From contig JADCCN010000001.1 in the NCBI GenBank assembly GCA_020252645.1, positions 146,099 to 210,098 on the forward strand: a stretch of 64,000 nt of DNA, in the 5' to 3' direction. This DNA comes from Methylobacterium sp. (GTDB lineage: Bacteria; Pseudomonadota; Alphaproteobacteria; Rhizobiales; Beijerinckiaceae). Under the pieces are notes generated by a model. It ran no database searches, was not told the DNA's origin, and saw only the letters and a program-made list of their open reading frames with translations. The position numbers and the translations under genes are program-made. Each line of letters opens with the position of its first letter. The first letter of the stretch is position 1. Of this stretch, positions 37,760 through 45,394 are shown in pieces.

Positions 37760-37972
37760 ATGTCCATGCGCGACCTTCTGATCGCGCTGGCCCTGATGCT
37801 TGCGCTGGAAGGGCTCGCTTTCGCGGCCTTTCCGGGCGCCATGCGCCGGGCCATGCGCGATGCCGCTGAGACGCCGGAGAAGGTGCTCCGGCTGGTGGGC
37901 CTTGTCTCGGCGGTCGTGGGAATCGTGCTGGTCTGGGCGATCCGGGGTTTCCCCCTGATCAACCTATCGTGA
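37760..37972 (+). CDS. DUF2065 family membrane protein (YjeT-like)
   Basis: A 70-residue protein with two hydrophobic segments (LLIALALMLALEGLAFAAFP and VLRLVGLVSAVVGIVLVWAI) separated by a basic loop with MRRAMRDAAETPEKVLR. This matches DUF2065, a small family usually encoded beside hflC. ATG 37766 is an alternative start. In this genome it is separated from hflC by about 520 bases of repeat elements. Confidence 0.85.
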   Translation: MSMRDLLIALALMLALEGLAFAAFPGAMRRAMRDAAETPEKVLRLVGLVSAVVGIVLVWAIRGFPLINLS

Positions 37973-38067
37973 GCTGCGGTTGAGAAGGCCGTCACGTCGC
38001 CAAATCGCCGCAATTGCTACCCTTTTAACTTCCCGAGTGTCGCGGGCGGCGACCCAATGGAACAGGA

Positions 38068-39591
38068 ATGAGGAATAACATGTCTCAAGCCCTACGGGTT
38101 CGGTTTGGAGGCCAGCCGCAGCGCGCGGGGGCCGGCGTGACGCGGCTGCTTGCAGTCGTGGTTCTGGCCGTGTCGGTGGTCCTGCCGGCCGCGGCGCAGA
38201 ATTCGCGCGCGCCGGACAGTTTCGCGGATCTCGCGGAACGTGTGATGGACGCGGTCGTCAACATCAAGGCCTCCCAGCGTGTGGCGCAGCGCAATGTGCC
38301 GGCGCCCCAGGTGCCGCCGGGTTCTCCCTTCGAGGATCTTTTCAACGATTTCTTCAATCGCCAGGGCCCGCGCGGGCCGCAGCAAGGCCCACAGCCCAAC
38401 CAGCGCTCGCAATCGTTGGGCTCGGGCTTCGTCATCGATTCCTCGGGCATCGTGGTGACCAACAATCACGTGATCGCCGAGGCCACGGATGTGTTCGTGG
38501 TGTTCAATGACGGTTCGGAACTCAAGGCCGAGGTGCTCGGCAGGGACCCCAAGACCGATCTCGCGGTTCTGCGCGTGAAATCCGACAAGCCGCTCAAGGC
38601 GGTGAAGTTCGGCGACAGCGACAAGGCGCGCGTCGGCGACTGGGTGATGGCGATCGGCAACCCGTTCGGCTTCGGCGGCTCGGTGTCGGCGGGCATCGTC
38701 TCGGCCAAGCAGCGCAATATCCGCTCGGGCCCCTATGACAGCTTCATCCAGACCGATGCGGCCATCAACAAGGGCAATTCGGGCGGGCCGCTCTTCAACT
38801 TGTCGGGCGACGTGATCGGCATCAACACGGCGATCATCTCGCCGTCGGGCGGGTCGATCGGCATCGGCTTCTCGGTGCCCTCGAACCTCGCCATGCCGGT
38901 GATCCAGCAGCTGCGCGAATTCGGCGAAACCCGCCGCGCCTGGCTCGGCGTCGCCATCCAGGACCTGGATGACGAGACCGCCGAAGCCCTGAAGCTCGGT
39001 GCCAAGCGCGGCGCCATGGTGACTGGCGTCGACGAGAAGGGCCCGGCCAAGCCGGCCGGCATCGAGCGCGAGGATGTCATCGTGCGCTTCGATGGTCAGG
39101 ACATCAAGAACAGCCGCGACCTGCCGCGCATCGTGGCGCTCACCCCGATCGGCAAGGAAGTCGATGTCGTGGTGGTGCGCCAGGGCCGTGAGGTCGTGCG
39201 CAGGGTGACGCTGGGTCGCCTCGATGAATCGCCGCAGCAGGCCTCGTTCCAGCAGAACGAGCCGCGCAACGCGAATCCCTCGAGCGGCGCCAACATCGTG
39301 CCGGGCCTCAATCTCGGCGCGCTCTCGCCGGAGGCTCGTCGCCGCTTCAACGTGAAGGACGGCATCGAGGGTGTGCTGGTGGGCCAGGTCGATCCGAACT
39401 CGACGGCTGCCGAGCGTCGCATCTCCGCCGGTGACGTGATCGTGGAAGTGCAGCGCGAGCCGGTGAAGTCGCTGGCGGATATCCGCAAGCGCATCGAGAC
39501 GCTGAAGAGCCAGGGCCAGAAGCGCGCGCTGTTCTACGTGGCTTCCGGCCCGGAAGGCACCCTGCGCTATGTGACGCTGCCGCTCGAATAA
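38068..39591 (+). CDS. degP: Do-family periplasmic serine protease (DegP/HtrA)
   Basis: DegP degrades or refolds misfolded envelope proteins. The 507-residue product has an N-terminal signal sequence (VTRLLAVVVLAVSVVLPAAAQ) and a trypsin-like domain with the triad H134 (TNNHVIAEA), D164 (PKTDLAVL) and S238 (NKGNSGGPLF). Two PDZ domains follow (about residues 290-380 and 410-500). ATG 38080 is an alternative start. It closes the hflKC-DUF2065-degP envelope quality-control run and is followed by a strong terminator. Confidence 0.96.
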   Translation: MRNNMSQALRVRFGGQPQRAGAGVTRLLAVVVLAVSVVLPAAAQNSRAPDSFADLAERVMDAVVNIKASQRVAQRNVPAPQVPPGSPFEDLFNDFFNRQGPRGPQQGPQPNQRSQSLGSGFVIDSSGIVVTNNHVIAEATDVFVVFNDGSELKAEVLGRDPKTDLAVLRVKSDKPLKAVKFGDSDKARVGDWVMAIGNPFGFGGSVSAGIVSAKQRNIRSGPYDSFIQTDAAINKGNSGGPLFNLSGDVIGINTAIISPSGGSIGIGFSVPSNLAMPVIQQLREFGETRRAWLGVAIQDLDDETAEALKLGAKRGAMVTGVDEKGPAKPAGIEREDVIVRFDGQDIKNSRDLPRIVALTPIGKEVDVVVVRQGREVVRRVTLGRLDESPQQASFQQNEPRNANPSSGANIVPGLNLGALSPEARRRFNVKDGIEGVLVGQVDPNSTAAERRISAGDVIVEVQREPVKSLADIRKRIETLKSQGQKRALFYVASGPEGTLRYVTLPLE

Positions 39592-39615
39592 GCGACGGCG
39601 GACACCACGAATGCG

Positions 39616-39643
39616 AAAGGCGGGGCCGAAACCCCGCCTTTTT
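39616..39643 (+). terminator. Bidirectional intrinsic terminator between degP and serB
   Basis: The stem AAAGGCGGGG/CCCCGCCTTT with a 6-base loop is followed by a T-run on the plus strand. The A-run before the stem makes it work in both directions, fitting the convergent degP and serB genes. Confidence 0.92.
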
Positions 39644-39663
39644 CATGCATCGGGCCCTGCGCC

Positions 39664-40575
39664 TCAGGCCTCGACGATATCCTCGTCGCGATAGCCTTGG
39701 GCGTAGAGCAGGGTGCGCAGATCCGTATGGTCGATGCGGGCATGGGCGGCCTCCGCCACGATGGGCTTGGCGCGGAAGGCCACGCCAAGCCCGGCCTCGC
39801 CGAGCATCGCGAGATCATTCGCGCCATCGCCGACGGCCAGCGTTTCGCTGGCCGAGATTCCGCGCGCATCACGCAGCTCGATCAGCGTCTCGCGCTTGGC
39901 TTCGCGACCGAGGATGGGATCGGCGACGAGGCCGGCAAACTGGCCGTTCTCGATGATCAGCGTGTTCGAGCGATGCATGTCGAAGCCGATCCTGGTGCTG
40001 ATCGGCCCGGTGAAGACGGTGAAGCCGCCGGAAACCAGCGCCGTATAGGCGCCGGCCCTGCGCATGGTGCGCACCAGCGCCTTGCCACCGGGCGTCAGGG
40101 TGATGCGCTCGCCGATCATGCTTTCCACCACGTCGGCCGGCAGCCCCTTGAGCAGCGCGACGCGTTCGCGCAAGGCCGGCTCGAAGGCGATCTCCCCGCG
40201 CATCGCGCGCTCGGTGATGGCCGAGACATGGGCCTTCAGGCCGACGGCATCGGCGAGTTCGTCGATGCATTCCTGCCCGATCATCGTGGAGTCCATGTCG
40301 GCGAGAAACAGCTTCTTGCGCCGCGCGGCTGCCGGCTGGACGATCACATCCATGGGCGCGCCCGGCATGGCCGAAAGGATGGCCTCCCGTGCTGCCGCGA
40401 GCCCGGGCGGCAGGTGGAAATCGACAGCCCGGCCGGGAGAGAGAACGCTCAACTCCGCCTGTGGCACGGCCTCGCGCAGCCGCGCGAGGCGCGGCAGATC
40501 GAGAAGCCCGCTGCCTTCCGGCACCACGACGGTCGCGACAAGAGACGGATCGGCATTGGCGGCAGCGGCATTCAT
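39664..40575 (-). CDS. serB: Phosphoserine phosphatase
   Basis: SerB makes L-serine from phosphoserine. The 303-residue HAD-family enzyme has the catalytic DxDST motif LADMDSTMIG (D93, D95), motif II ALVSGGFTVFTGP and motif IV AVGDGANDLAMLGEAGLGVAF. The N-terminal 85 residues form a short regulatory or capping region as in other SerB proteins. It is divergent from miaA with only 36 bases between the start codons. Confidence 0.95.
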   Translation of the reverse strand: MNAAAANADPSLVATVVVPEGSGLLDLPRLARLREAVPQAELSVLSPGRAVDFHLPPGLAAAREAILSAMPGAPMDVIVQPAAARRKKLFLADMDSTMIGQECIDELADAVGLKAHVSAITERAMRGEIAFEPALRERVALLKGLPADVVESMIGERITLTPGGKALVRTMRRAGAYTALVSGGFTVFTGPISTRIGFDMHRSNTLIIENGQFAGLVADPILGREAKRETLIELRDARGISASETLAVGDGANDLAMLGEAGLGVAFRAKPIVAEAAHARIDHTDLRTLLYAQGYRDEDIVEA

Positions 40576-40611
40576 GGGCTAGGTCCGGTTTCGGCAAGGA
40601 AGGAATTCGCG

Positions 40612-41565
40612 ATGGCATTCGCCACCCTGATTGCAGGTCCGACCGCCAGCGGCAAGTCGGCCCTGGCGATCGCAATCGCCGAACGCAGCGGCGGCAGCGT
40701 CGTCAACGCGGATTCCATGCAGGTTTATGCCGATCTCCGTGTGCTTTCCGCTCGCCCCACGCCAGAGGAAGAGGCACGCGTGCCGCACGCGCTCTTCGGT
40801 TTCGTGCCTGCCGGAGAGGAATATTCCGTGGGGCGCTATCTCGCGGATTCGGCACCCCCCATCGCCGAGGCACGGGCGAAGGGCCGTGCCATCGTGATCG
40901 CGGGTGGAACGGGGCTCTATTTCCGGGCGCTGACGGAGGGCCTGATGCCATCGCCGCCGATCAATCCCGCGGTTCGGGTGGAATGGCGGCAGCGCGCGGC
41001 GGCGGGGGAGGATCTGCATGCAGCACTCCGCGCCTGCGACCCGCAGCGCGCAGCAGCCTTGCACCCTCAGGATACGCCGCGCATCCTGCGGGCCATCGAA
41101 CTCTTTCACGCCACCGGCCGCACCTACACCGAATGGCTCCGCGACAATCCCGGCGAGCCGCTGCTCCGGCCGGGTGAATGGCGGGGAATTTTTCTCAACC
41201 CGCCCCGCACAATGCTGCATGCCCGGATCGATGCCCGTTTCGAGGCGATGATGGGCGAGGGCGCGCCGGAAGAGGTGCGGAGGCTTCTGGCGCATCAACC
41301 CCCCTTGCCGGCCAATCTCGGGGTGATGAAGGCTCATGGCGTGCCGCATCTCGCGCGCCTTCTGCGGGGCGAGATGGACCGCGCTGAAGCGGTTCGTCTG
41401 TCGCAGCAGGATACGCGCGCCTATGCGCGGCGGCAGGTGATTTTCGCGCGGCGGTATCTCTCCGGCAAACTTTGGCAATGGGTGGAGAGCGCGGAAGAGG
41501 TGCCTAAAGCATTTTCAAGCGAAGTGGAAACCGGTTCGCGTGAAGAAAATGCGATAAAACAATGA
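40612..41565 (+). CDS. miaA: tRNA dimethylallyltransferase with repeat-derived C-terminus
   Basis: MiaA prenylates A37 of tRNAs reading UNN codons. It has a P-loop GPTASGKS at residues 9-16, VVNADSMQVYADLRVLSARP, the FVPAGEEYSVGRYLADS block and GGTGLYFRAL. GGAAGGA precedes this ATG; a much longer frame upstream shadows serB. The product is 317 residues. From about residue 299 the codons (KAFSSEVETGSREENAIKQ) come from a dispersed repeat whose TAAAGC end is out of frame, so translation passes through to a TGA in the element. Confidence 0.93.
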   Translation: MAFATLIAGPTASGKSALAIAIAERSGGSVVNADSMQVYADLRVLSARPTPEEEARVPHALFGFVPAGEEYSVGRYLADSAPPIAEARAKGRAIVIAGGTGLYFRALTEGLMPSPPINPAVRVEWRQRAAAGEDLHAALRACDPQRAAALHPQDTPRILRAIELFHATGRTYTEWLRDNPGEPLLRPGEWRGIFLNPPRTMLHARIDARFEAMMGEGAPEEVRRLLAHQPPLPANLGVMKAHGVPHLARLLRGEMDRAEAVRLSQQDTRAYARRQVIFARRYLSGKLWQWVESAEEVPKAFSSEVETGSREENAIKQ

Positions 41566-41762
41566 AATAGAGCATTTTCCGATCAAGTGGATTCCGGTTG
41601 ATCGAAGAAAATGCGACCAGACAAAAAGAGAGCATTTTCAAGCGAAGCATGTCCCTCGCGAAGGCGGGGACGGAAACCGGTTCGCGTGAAGAAAATGCGA
41701 TAAAACAATGAAATAGAGCATTTTCCGGTCAAGTGGATTCCGGTTGATCGAAGAAAATGCTC
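41505..41762 (+). repeat. Composite repeat array, duplicated dimer of GTGGANNCCG elements
   Basis: A two-hairpin dimer occurs twice. The first hairpin of each has TTCAAGCGAA and TTCGCGTGAA arms. The second has CGATCAA/TTGATCG around GTGGATTCCGG in the first dimer (about 41567-41612) and CGGTCAA/TTGATCG in the second, with G-U replacing A-U. The second dimer's first hairpin carries a nested palindrome near 41648-41671. The left 60 bases are translated as the MiaA C-terminus. Confidence 0.88.
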
Positions 41763-41866
41763 TAGAGCATGATGTGTTCAGACGGAAGCACATCATGCTC
41801 TTCTCTTATTATTATCGCATGCTTTTTTGTGAAAAACCGGGTTCCACTTTTTCACAGCATGCTTTA
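41763..41866 (-). repeat. 104-bp dispersed two-hairpin repeat, copy 4
   Basis: Same orientation and structure as copy 1 (13480). On the minus strand it starts TAAAGCATGCTGTGAAAAAG. The hairpin loop is GTGGAACCCGG and the second hairpin is the perfect AGAGCATGATGTG/CACATCATGCTCT-type stem. Its terminal TAA (41866-41864) is the stop codon of the GGDEF gene. Confidence 0.92.
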
Positions 41867-43303
41867 GGCGGCTGCCGTAGAGCCCAGGCCGGGCTTCTCC
41901 TGCACATCGACTTCGGTGCAGACCTTGTTGCGCCCCGTGCGCTTTGCGGTGTAGAGCGCGCGGTCGGAGCGGTCCATCAGTTCGTCGAGATTGGTGCTCC
42001 TGCGGTTCATCGCGACGCCGAGCGAGATCGTGGGGCGGATTTCGTGTTCGCCCACCACCACCACGGTCTGCTCGACGCGCCGGCGCAGCTTCTCGGCGAA
42101 GGCGGTGGCGGAATCGATATCGGTGTCGGGCAGGATGACGGCGAATTCCTCGCCGCCCACGCGTGCCGCCATGTCGGTATTGGGTCGCAGCGGCGCCTTC
42201 AGCACATCCGCCACGCGACGCAGGACGGTGTCGCCCGCGCCGTGGCCATAGGCGTCGTTGATGTGCTTGAAATGGTCGATGTCGAGCGAGATCAGCGCCA
42301 GCGGGCGATGCGCGGTCTGGCTTTCGGCCAGCTTCACCAGGGCCGATTCGCGGAAGGCGCGACGGTTCGGCAGGGAGGTCAGCGGATCGAGATGCGCAAG
42401 CGCCCAGAGCTCCTGCTCCAGCCCGCGGCGCTGTTCCATCTCGTCCATCAGCATCTTCTTCTGATGTTCGAGCTCAAGCTGGGCGCGTTTCTGGGTCGTG
42501 ATGTCGTGGAAGGAGGCGAGCAGGCCATCCTTCGTTGGCATCGAGGAGACGCGCAGCCAGCGGGAATCGGTCTGCGTGCGATGGTGGAACTCGAATTGCA
42601 CCGCCTTGCCCGAACGCAGGACCGTGAGGTTCCGGGCCCAGGCCCCGGCGGTGGCGACATCGCCGAACAGGCGCATCATCGAGGTGCCAACCATCTGGTT
42701 GATATCCTCATGGCCGGAAAGATCGGCCGCTGACTTGTTCGCATAGAGCAGGACCGCATCCACCACCTCGCCATGCGAATCGCGCAACGGGGTCGCGGCG
42801 ACCATCGCTTCGGGCGTGTTGTCGAGCAGGTTGCGCAGGAAATCGTCCTTGTGCTCCCTTGGCATGCACAAGGTAACGAACATGCGGCGATGCGTGCTGT
42901 CCTCCATCGGAAGGAACAGGCATTCCCAGTGATGCACCAGACAGTTCGGTTTGGTGATGTGGTTGATGCAGACCGCATCGTTCAGTTCATGGGCCTCCTG
43001 GCAGCCCATGCGATAAAGTTCGGCCGTTTCGGGCGCGATGGCGGAGGTCGATTTCCCGGTAATGGCCTGGCCATCATGGTCGGGCACGCGAGCCCCGGCA
43101 TAGAGAAAGGCATAATCGCCTTCGCCATTTTGCTCGAGCACCACCAGATGCGAACCATAGGCCTTCATCACCTCGCTGGTGAGCATGGCGATGGTGGCCT
43201 GCTCGCCTGCGGCACGCTCCTTCCGGTAGAGGCGCAACAGGTAGGATGCTTCGGACGAGCGCAGCCGTACCTCGATATCTGCTGTGAAGACCTCGTTCAG
43301 CAC
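41864..43303 (-). CDS. PAS-GGDEF diguanylate cyclase
   Basis: A 479-residue protein with no membrane helix. Residues 1-150 are a sensor region with a Cys/His cluster (C101, C112, H115, C121, H124, H125, C128, C146), and a PAS domain spans about 155-275 (LLDNTPEAMVAATPLRDSHG). A short coiled coil precedes the cyclase domain with DPLTSLPNRRAF, DIDHFKHINDAYGHGAGDTVL and GGEEF at 383-387. The residue aligned with the inhibitory-site Arg is Pro, so RxxD feedback may be absent. It probably makes c-di-GMP. It is divergent from the TRAP operon. The stop codon lies in a repeat. Confidence 0.92.
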   Translation of the reverse strand: MLNEVFTADIEVRLRSSEASYLLRLYRKERAAGEQATIAMLTSEVMKAYGSHLVVLEQNGEGDYAFLYAGARVPDHDGQAITGKSTSAIAPETAELYRMGCQEAHELNDAVCINHITKPNCLVHHWECLFLPMEDSTHRRMFVTLCMPREHKDDFLRNLLDNTPEAMVAATPLRDSHGEVVDAVLLYANKSAADLSGHEDINQMVGTSMMRLFGDVATAGAWARNLTVLRSGKAVQFEFHHRTQTDSRWLRVSSMPTKDGLLASFHDITTQKRAQLELEHQKKMLMDEMEQRRGLEQELWALAHLDPLTSLPNRRAFRESALVKLAESQTAHRPLALISLDIDHFKHINDAYGHGAGDTVLRRVADVLKAPLRPNTDMAARVGGEEFAVILPDTDIDSATAFAEKLRRRVEQTVVVVGEHEIRPTISLGVAMNRRSTNLDELMDRSDRALYTAKRTGRNKVCTEVDVQEKPGLGSTAAA

Positions 43304-43482
43304 GTGCGGCTTTCATTTTTTTTCGAATCGCTCCGCCCAGTTTTATGCGATATTTCTTTGCAAATCGTTCATGAGTTGGGGGTGCAGGAGGCACTTGTCA
43401 GCGCGGCACCGGGCCCTAGCTTCTTGCCCAACGGTGCCGGCATCACGAATGCGCATCGCAAGAGATTGGGAGGATGTAGACC

Positions 43483-44595
43483 ATGACCACGAAAAACGGG
43501 GCTTCCGGCACACGCCGGTCTGTCATGAAGACACTCGGTGTGGCTGCGGCCGCCACGGTTGCGATGCCGAATGTCAGCCGCGCGCAGACGATCAACTGGA
43601 AGTTTCAGTCAACCTGGCCGACCAAGGATATCTTTCACGAGTTCGCGCAGGATTTCGCCAAGCGCGTCAATGAAATGGCGGGCAACCGGCTGAAGCTGGA
43701 AGTGCTCCCGGCAGGTGCGATCGTCCCGGCCTTCCAGATGCAGGATGCGGTGAATGCCGGCATTCTCGATGGCGGGCACGGCGTCTGCGCCTATTGGTAC
43801 GGCAAGAACAAGGCCTTCTCGCTGTTCGGCACGCCGCCGGCGCTCGGCTGGGATGCGAACGGCTTCCTGAGCTGGATGAACTATGGCGGCGGCTACGAGC
43901 TCTATAATGAACTCGTCGGCAGCATCATGAAGCTGAACCTCGTCGGCTTCCTCACGGGCCCGATGCCCTGCCAGCCGCTCGGCTGGTTCAAGAAGCCGAT
44001 CACCAGCGCCGACGACTTCAAGGGCTTGAAGTATCGCACGGTCGGCCTCGCGGCGGACCTGATGCGTGAAATGGGCGCTGCGGTGACCATTCTCGCCGGC
44101 GGCGAAATCGTTCCGGCGCTGGAGCGTGGCGTGATCGATGGCGCGGAATTCAACAACCCGACTTCCGATACGCTGCTGGGCTTCCCGGATGTGTCGAAGG
44201 CCTACATGCTCCGCTCCTTCCACCAGGATGCGGAAGCCTTCGAGATCATCTTCAACAAGGGCAAGTTCGATGCGCTGCCGGCCGAACTCAAGGCGATCGT
44301 GAAATACTCCGCCGAGTCCGCCTCCTCCGACATGCTCTGGAAGGCGCTCGACCGCTACTCCAAGGACATGGAAGCCCTGAGGGGTCGTGGCGTCCAGATC
44401 ATCGAGACGCCGACGGCCGTCCTGCAGGCGCAGCTCGATGCCTGGGGCAAGGTGATCGAGAAGCTCTCGGCCGAGAACGCCTTCTTCAAGAAGGTCGTCG
44501 ACAGCCAGATCGCCTGGGCGAGGCGCATGCGCACCTACGAGATCGCCAACACGCCGGACCGGCTGATGGCCTCGAAGTCCATCCTCAAGATCTGA
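43483..44595 (+). CDS. TRAP transporter solute-binding protein (DctP family, TakP-like)
   Basis: A 370-residue periplasmic receptor. The N-terminus TRRSVMKTLGVAAAATVAM resembles a Tat signal with twin Arg. The mature part (INWKFQSTWPTKDIFHEFAQ, ITSADDFKGLKYRTVGLAADL, ERGVIDGAEFNNPTSDTLLG) fits the DctP subgroup that includes 2-oxo acid-binding TakP. GGGAGGA lies before the ATG. A terminator-like hairpin separates it from the permease genes, consistent with higher expression of the receptor. The ligand is inferred only broadly as an organic acid. Confidence 0.9.
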   Translation: MTTKNGASGTRRSVMKTLGVAAAATVAMPNVSRAQTINWKFQSTWPTKDIFHEFAQDFAKRVNEMAGNRLKLEVLPAGAIVPAFQMQDAVNAGILDGGHGVCAYWYGKNKAFSLFGTPPALGWDANGFLSWMNYGGGYELYNELVGSIMKLNLVGFLTGPMPCQPLGWFKKPITSADDFKGLKYRTVGLAADLMREMGAAVTILAGGEIVPALERGVIDGAEFNNPTSDTLLGFPDVSKAYMLRSFHQDAEAFEIIFNKGKFDALPAELKAIVKYSAESASSDMLWKALDRYSKDMEALRGRGVQIIETPTAVLQAQLDAWGKVIEKLSAENAFFKKVVDSQIAWARRMRTYEIANTPDRLMASKSILKI

Positions 44596-44609
44596 CCATC
44601 CCGAACCTA

Positions 44610-44645
44610 GGGGAGGTGGCCGCAAGGGCCTCCTCCCTTTTCGTT
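44610..44645 (+). terminator. Terminator-like hairpin between dctP and dctQ genes
   Basis: Stem GGGAGG-T-GGCC against GGCC-T-CCTCCC with a GCAAG loop, one internal mismatch pair and TTTTCGTTT after it. It is placed inside an apparent operon, so partial termination giving receptor excess over permease is likely. Confidence 0.75.
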
Positions 44646-44704
44646 TCCGGTTACCGGCTCGCCTTCAAGAAAGCCGGGTCCGCATCATCAGTCGTGGGGG
44701 CGTC

Positions 44705-45394
44705 ATGGCGAATATTTCCTCGCCGCATCTCAATGCGGTCCTCTGGTCGGTCGCGCTGGCGGTTCTTGCCTATCTGGCATTTGTCGTCTTCACCAATCGT
44801 CGCTCGCTCTCCATCGACACCGTGCTGCATGGCATCGACCAGATCTCGGTGTCGGTCGGGAAGTTCGGTGCCTGGTCGATCCTGATCCTCACGCTCGCGA
44901 TGTGCTACGAGGTTTTCGCGCGCTACCTGTTGCAGGCGCCCACGGAATGGGCGTTCGACATGAGCTACATCCTCTATGGCGCGCTCTTCATGCTGGCGGG
45001 GCCCTATGCGCTGTCGCGCAATGGCCATGTGCGCGGCGACTTCCTTTATCGGCAATGGCCGGTGCGCCGGCAGGCCGCCGTCGATCTCGTGCTCTATTTC
45101 CTGTTCTTTTTTCCCGGAATTCTCGCGCTCTGCTATGCGGGCTATGGCTTTGCGGCCTTCTCCTGGATGATCGGCGAGCATTCCTCGAACTCGCCCAATG
45201 GTCCGCCGCTTTACCACTTCAAGACCTTGATCCCCGTTGTGGGCGGGCTGATGCTGTTGCAGGGCTGCGCCGAGGTGGTTCGTGCCTTCCTTGCCCTGAA
45301 GACCGGCGAATGGCCGCAGCGCCTCCATGATGTGGAGGAAACCGAAAAGATCATTCTCGAGCAGGCCGAAGCCGCGCAGAAGGGCGTCGCGTGA
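44705..45394 (+). CDS. TRAP transporter small permease (DctQ)
   Basis: A 229-residue membrane protein with about four helices. It starts with an N-terminal LWSVALAVLAYLAFVVF helix. ARYLLQAPTEWAFDMSYIL, GAYALSRNGHVRGD-like and QAAVDLVLYFLFFFPGILAL segments typical of DctQ follow. The subunit supports the large permease in Na+-driven uptake. Its stop TGA overlaps the start of dctM. Confidence 0.9.
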   Translation: MANISSPHLNAVLWSVALAVLAYLAFVVFTNRRSLSIDTVLHGIDQISVSVGKFGAWSILILTLAMCYEVFARYLLQAPTEWAFDMSYILYGALFMLAGPYALSRNGHVRGDFLYRQWPVRRQAAVDLVLYFLFFFPGILALCYAGYGFAAFSWMIGEHSSNSPNGPPLYHFKTLIPVVGGLMLLQGCAEVVRAFLALKTGEWPQRLHDVEETEKIILEQAEAAQKGVA

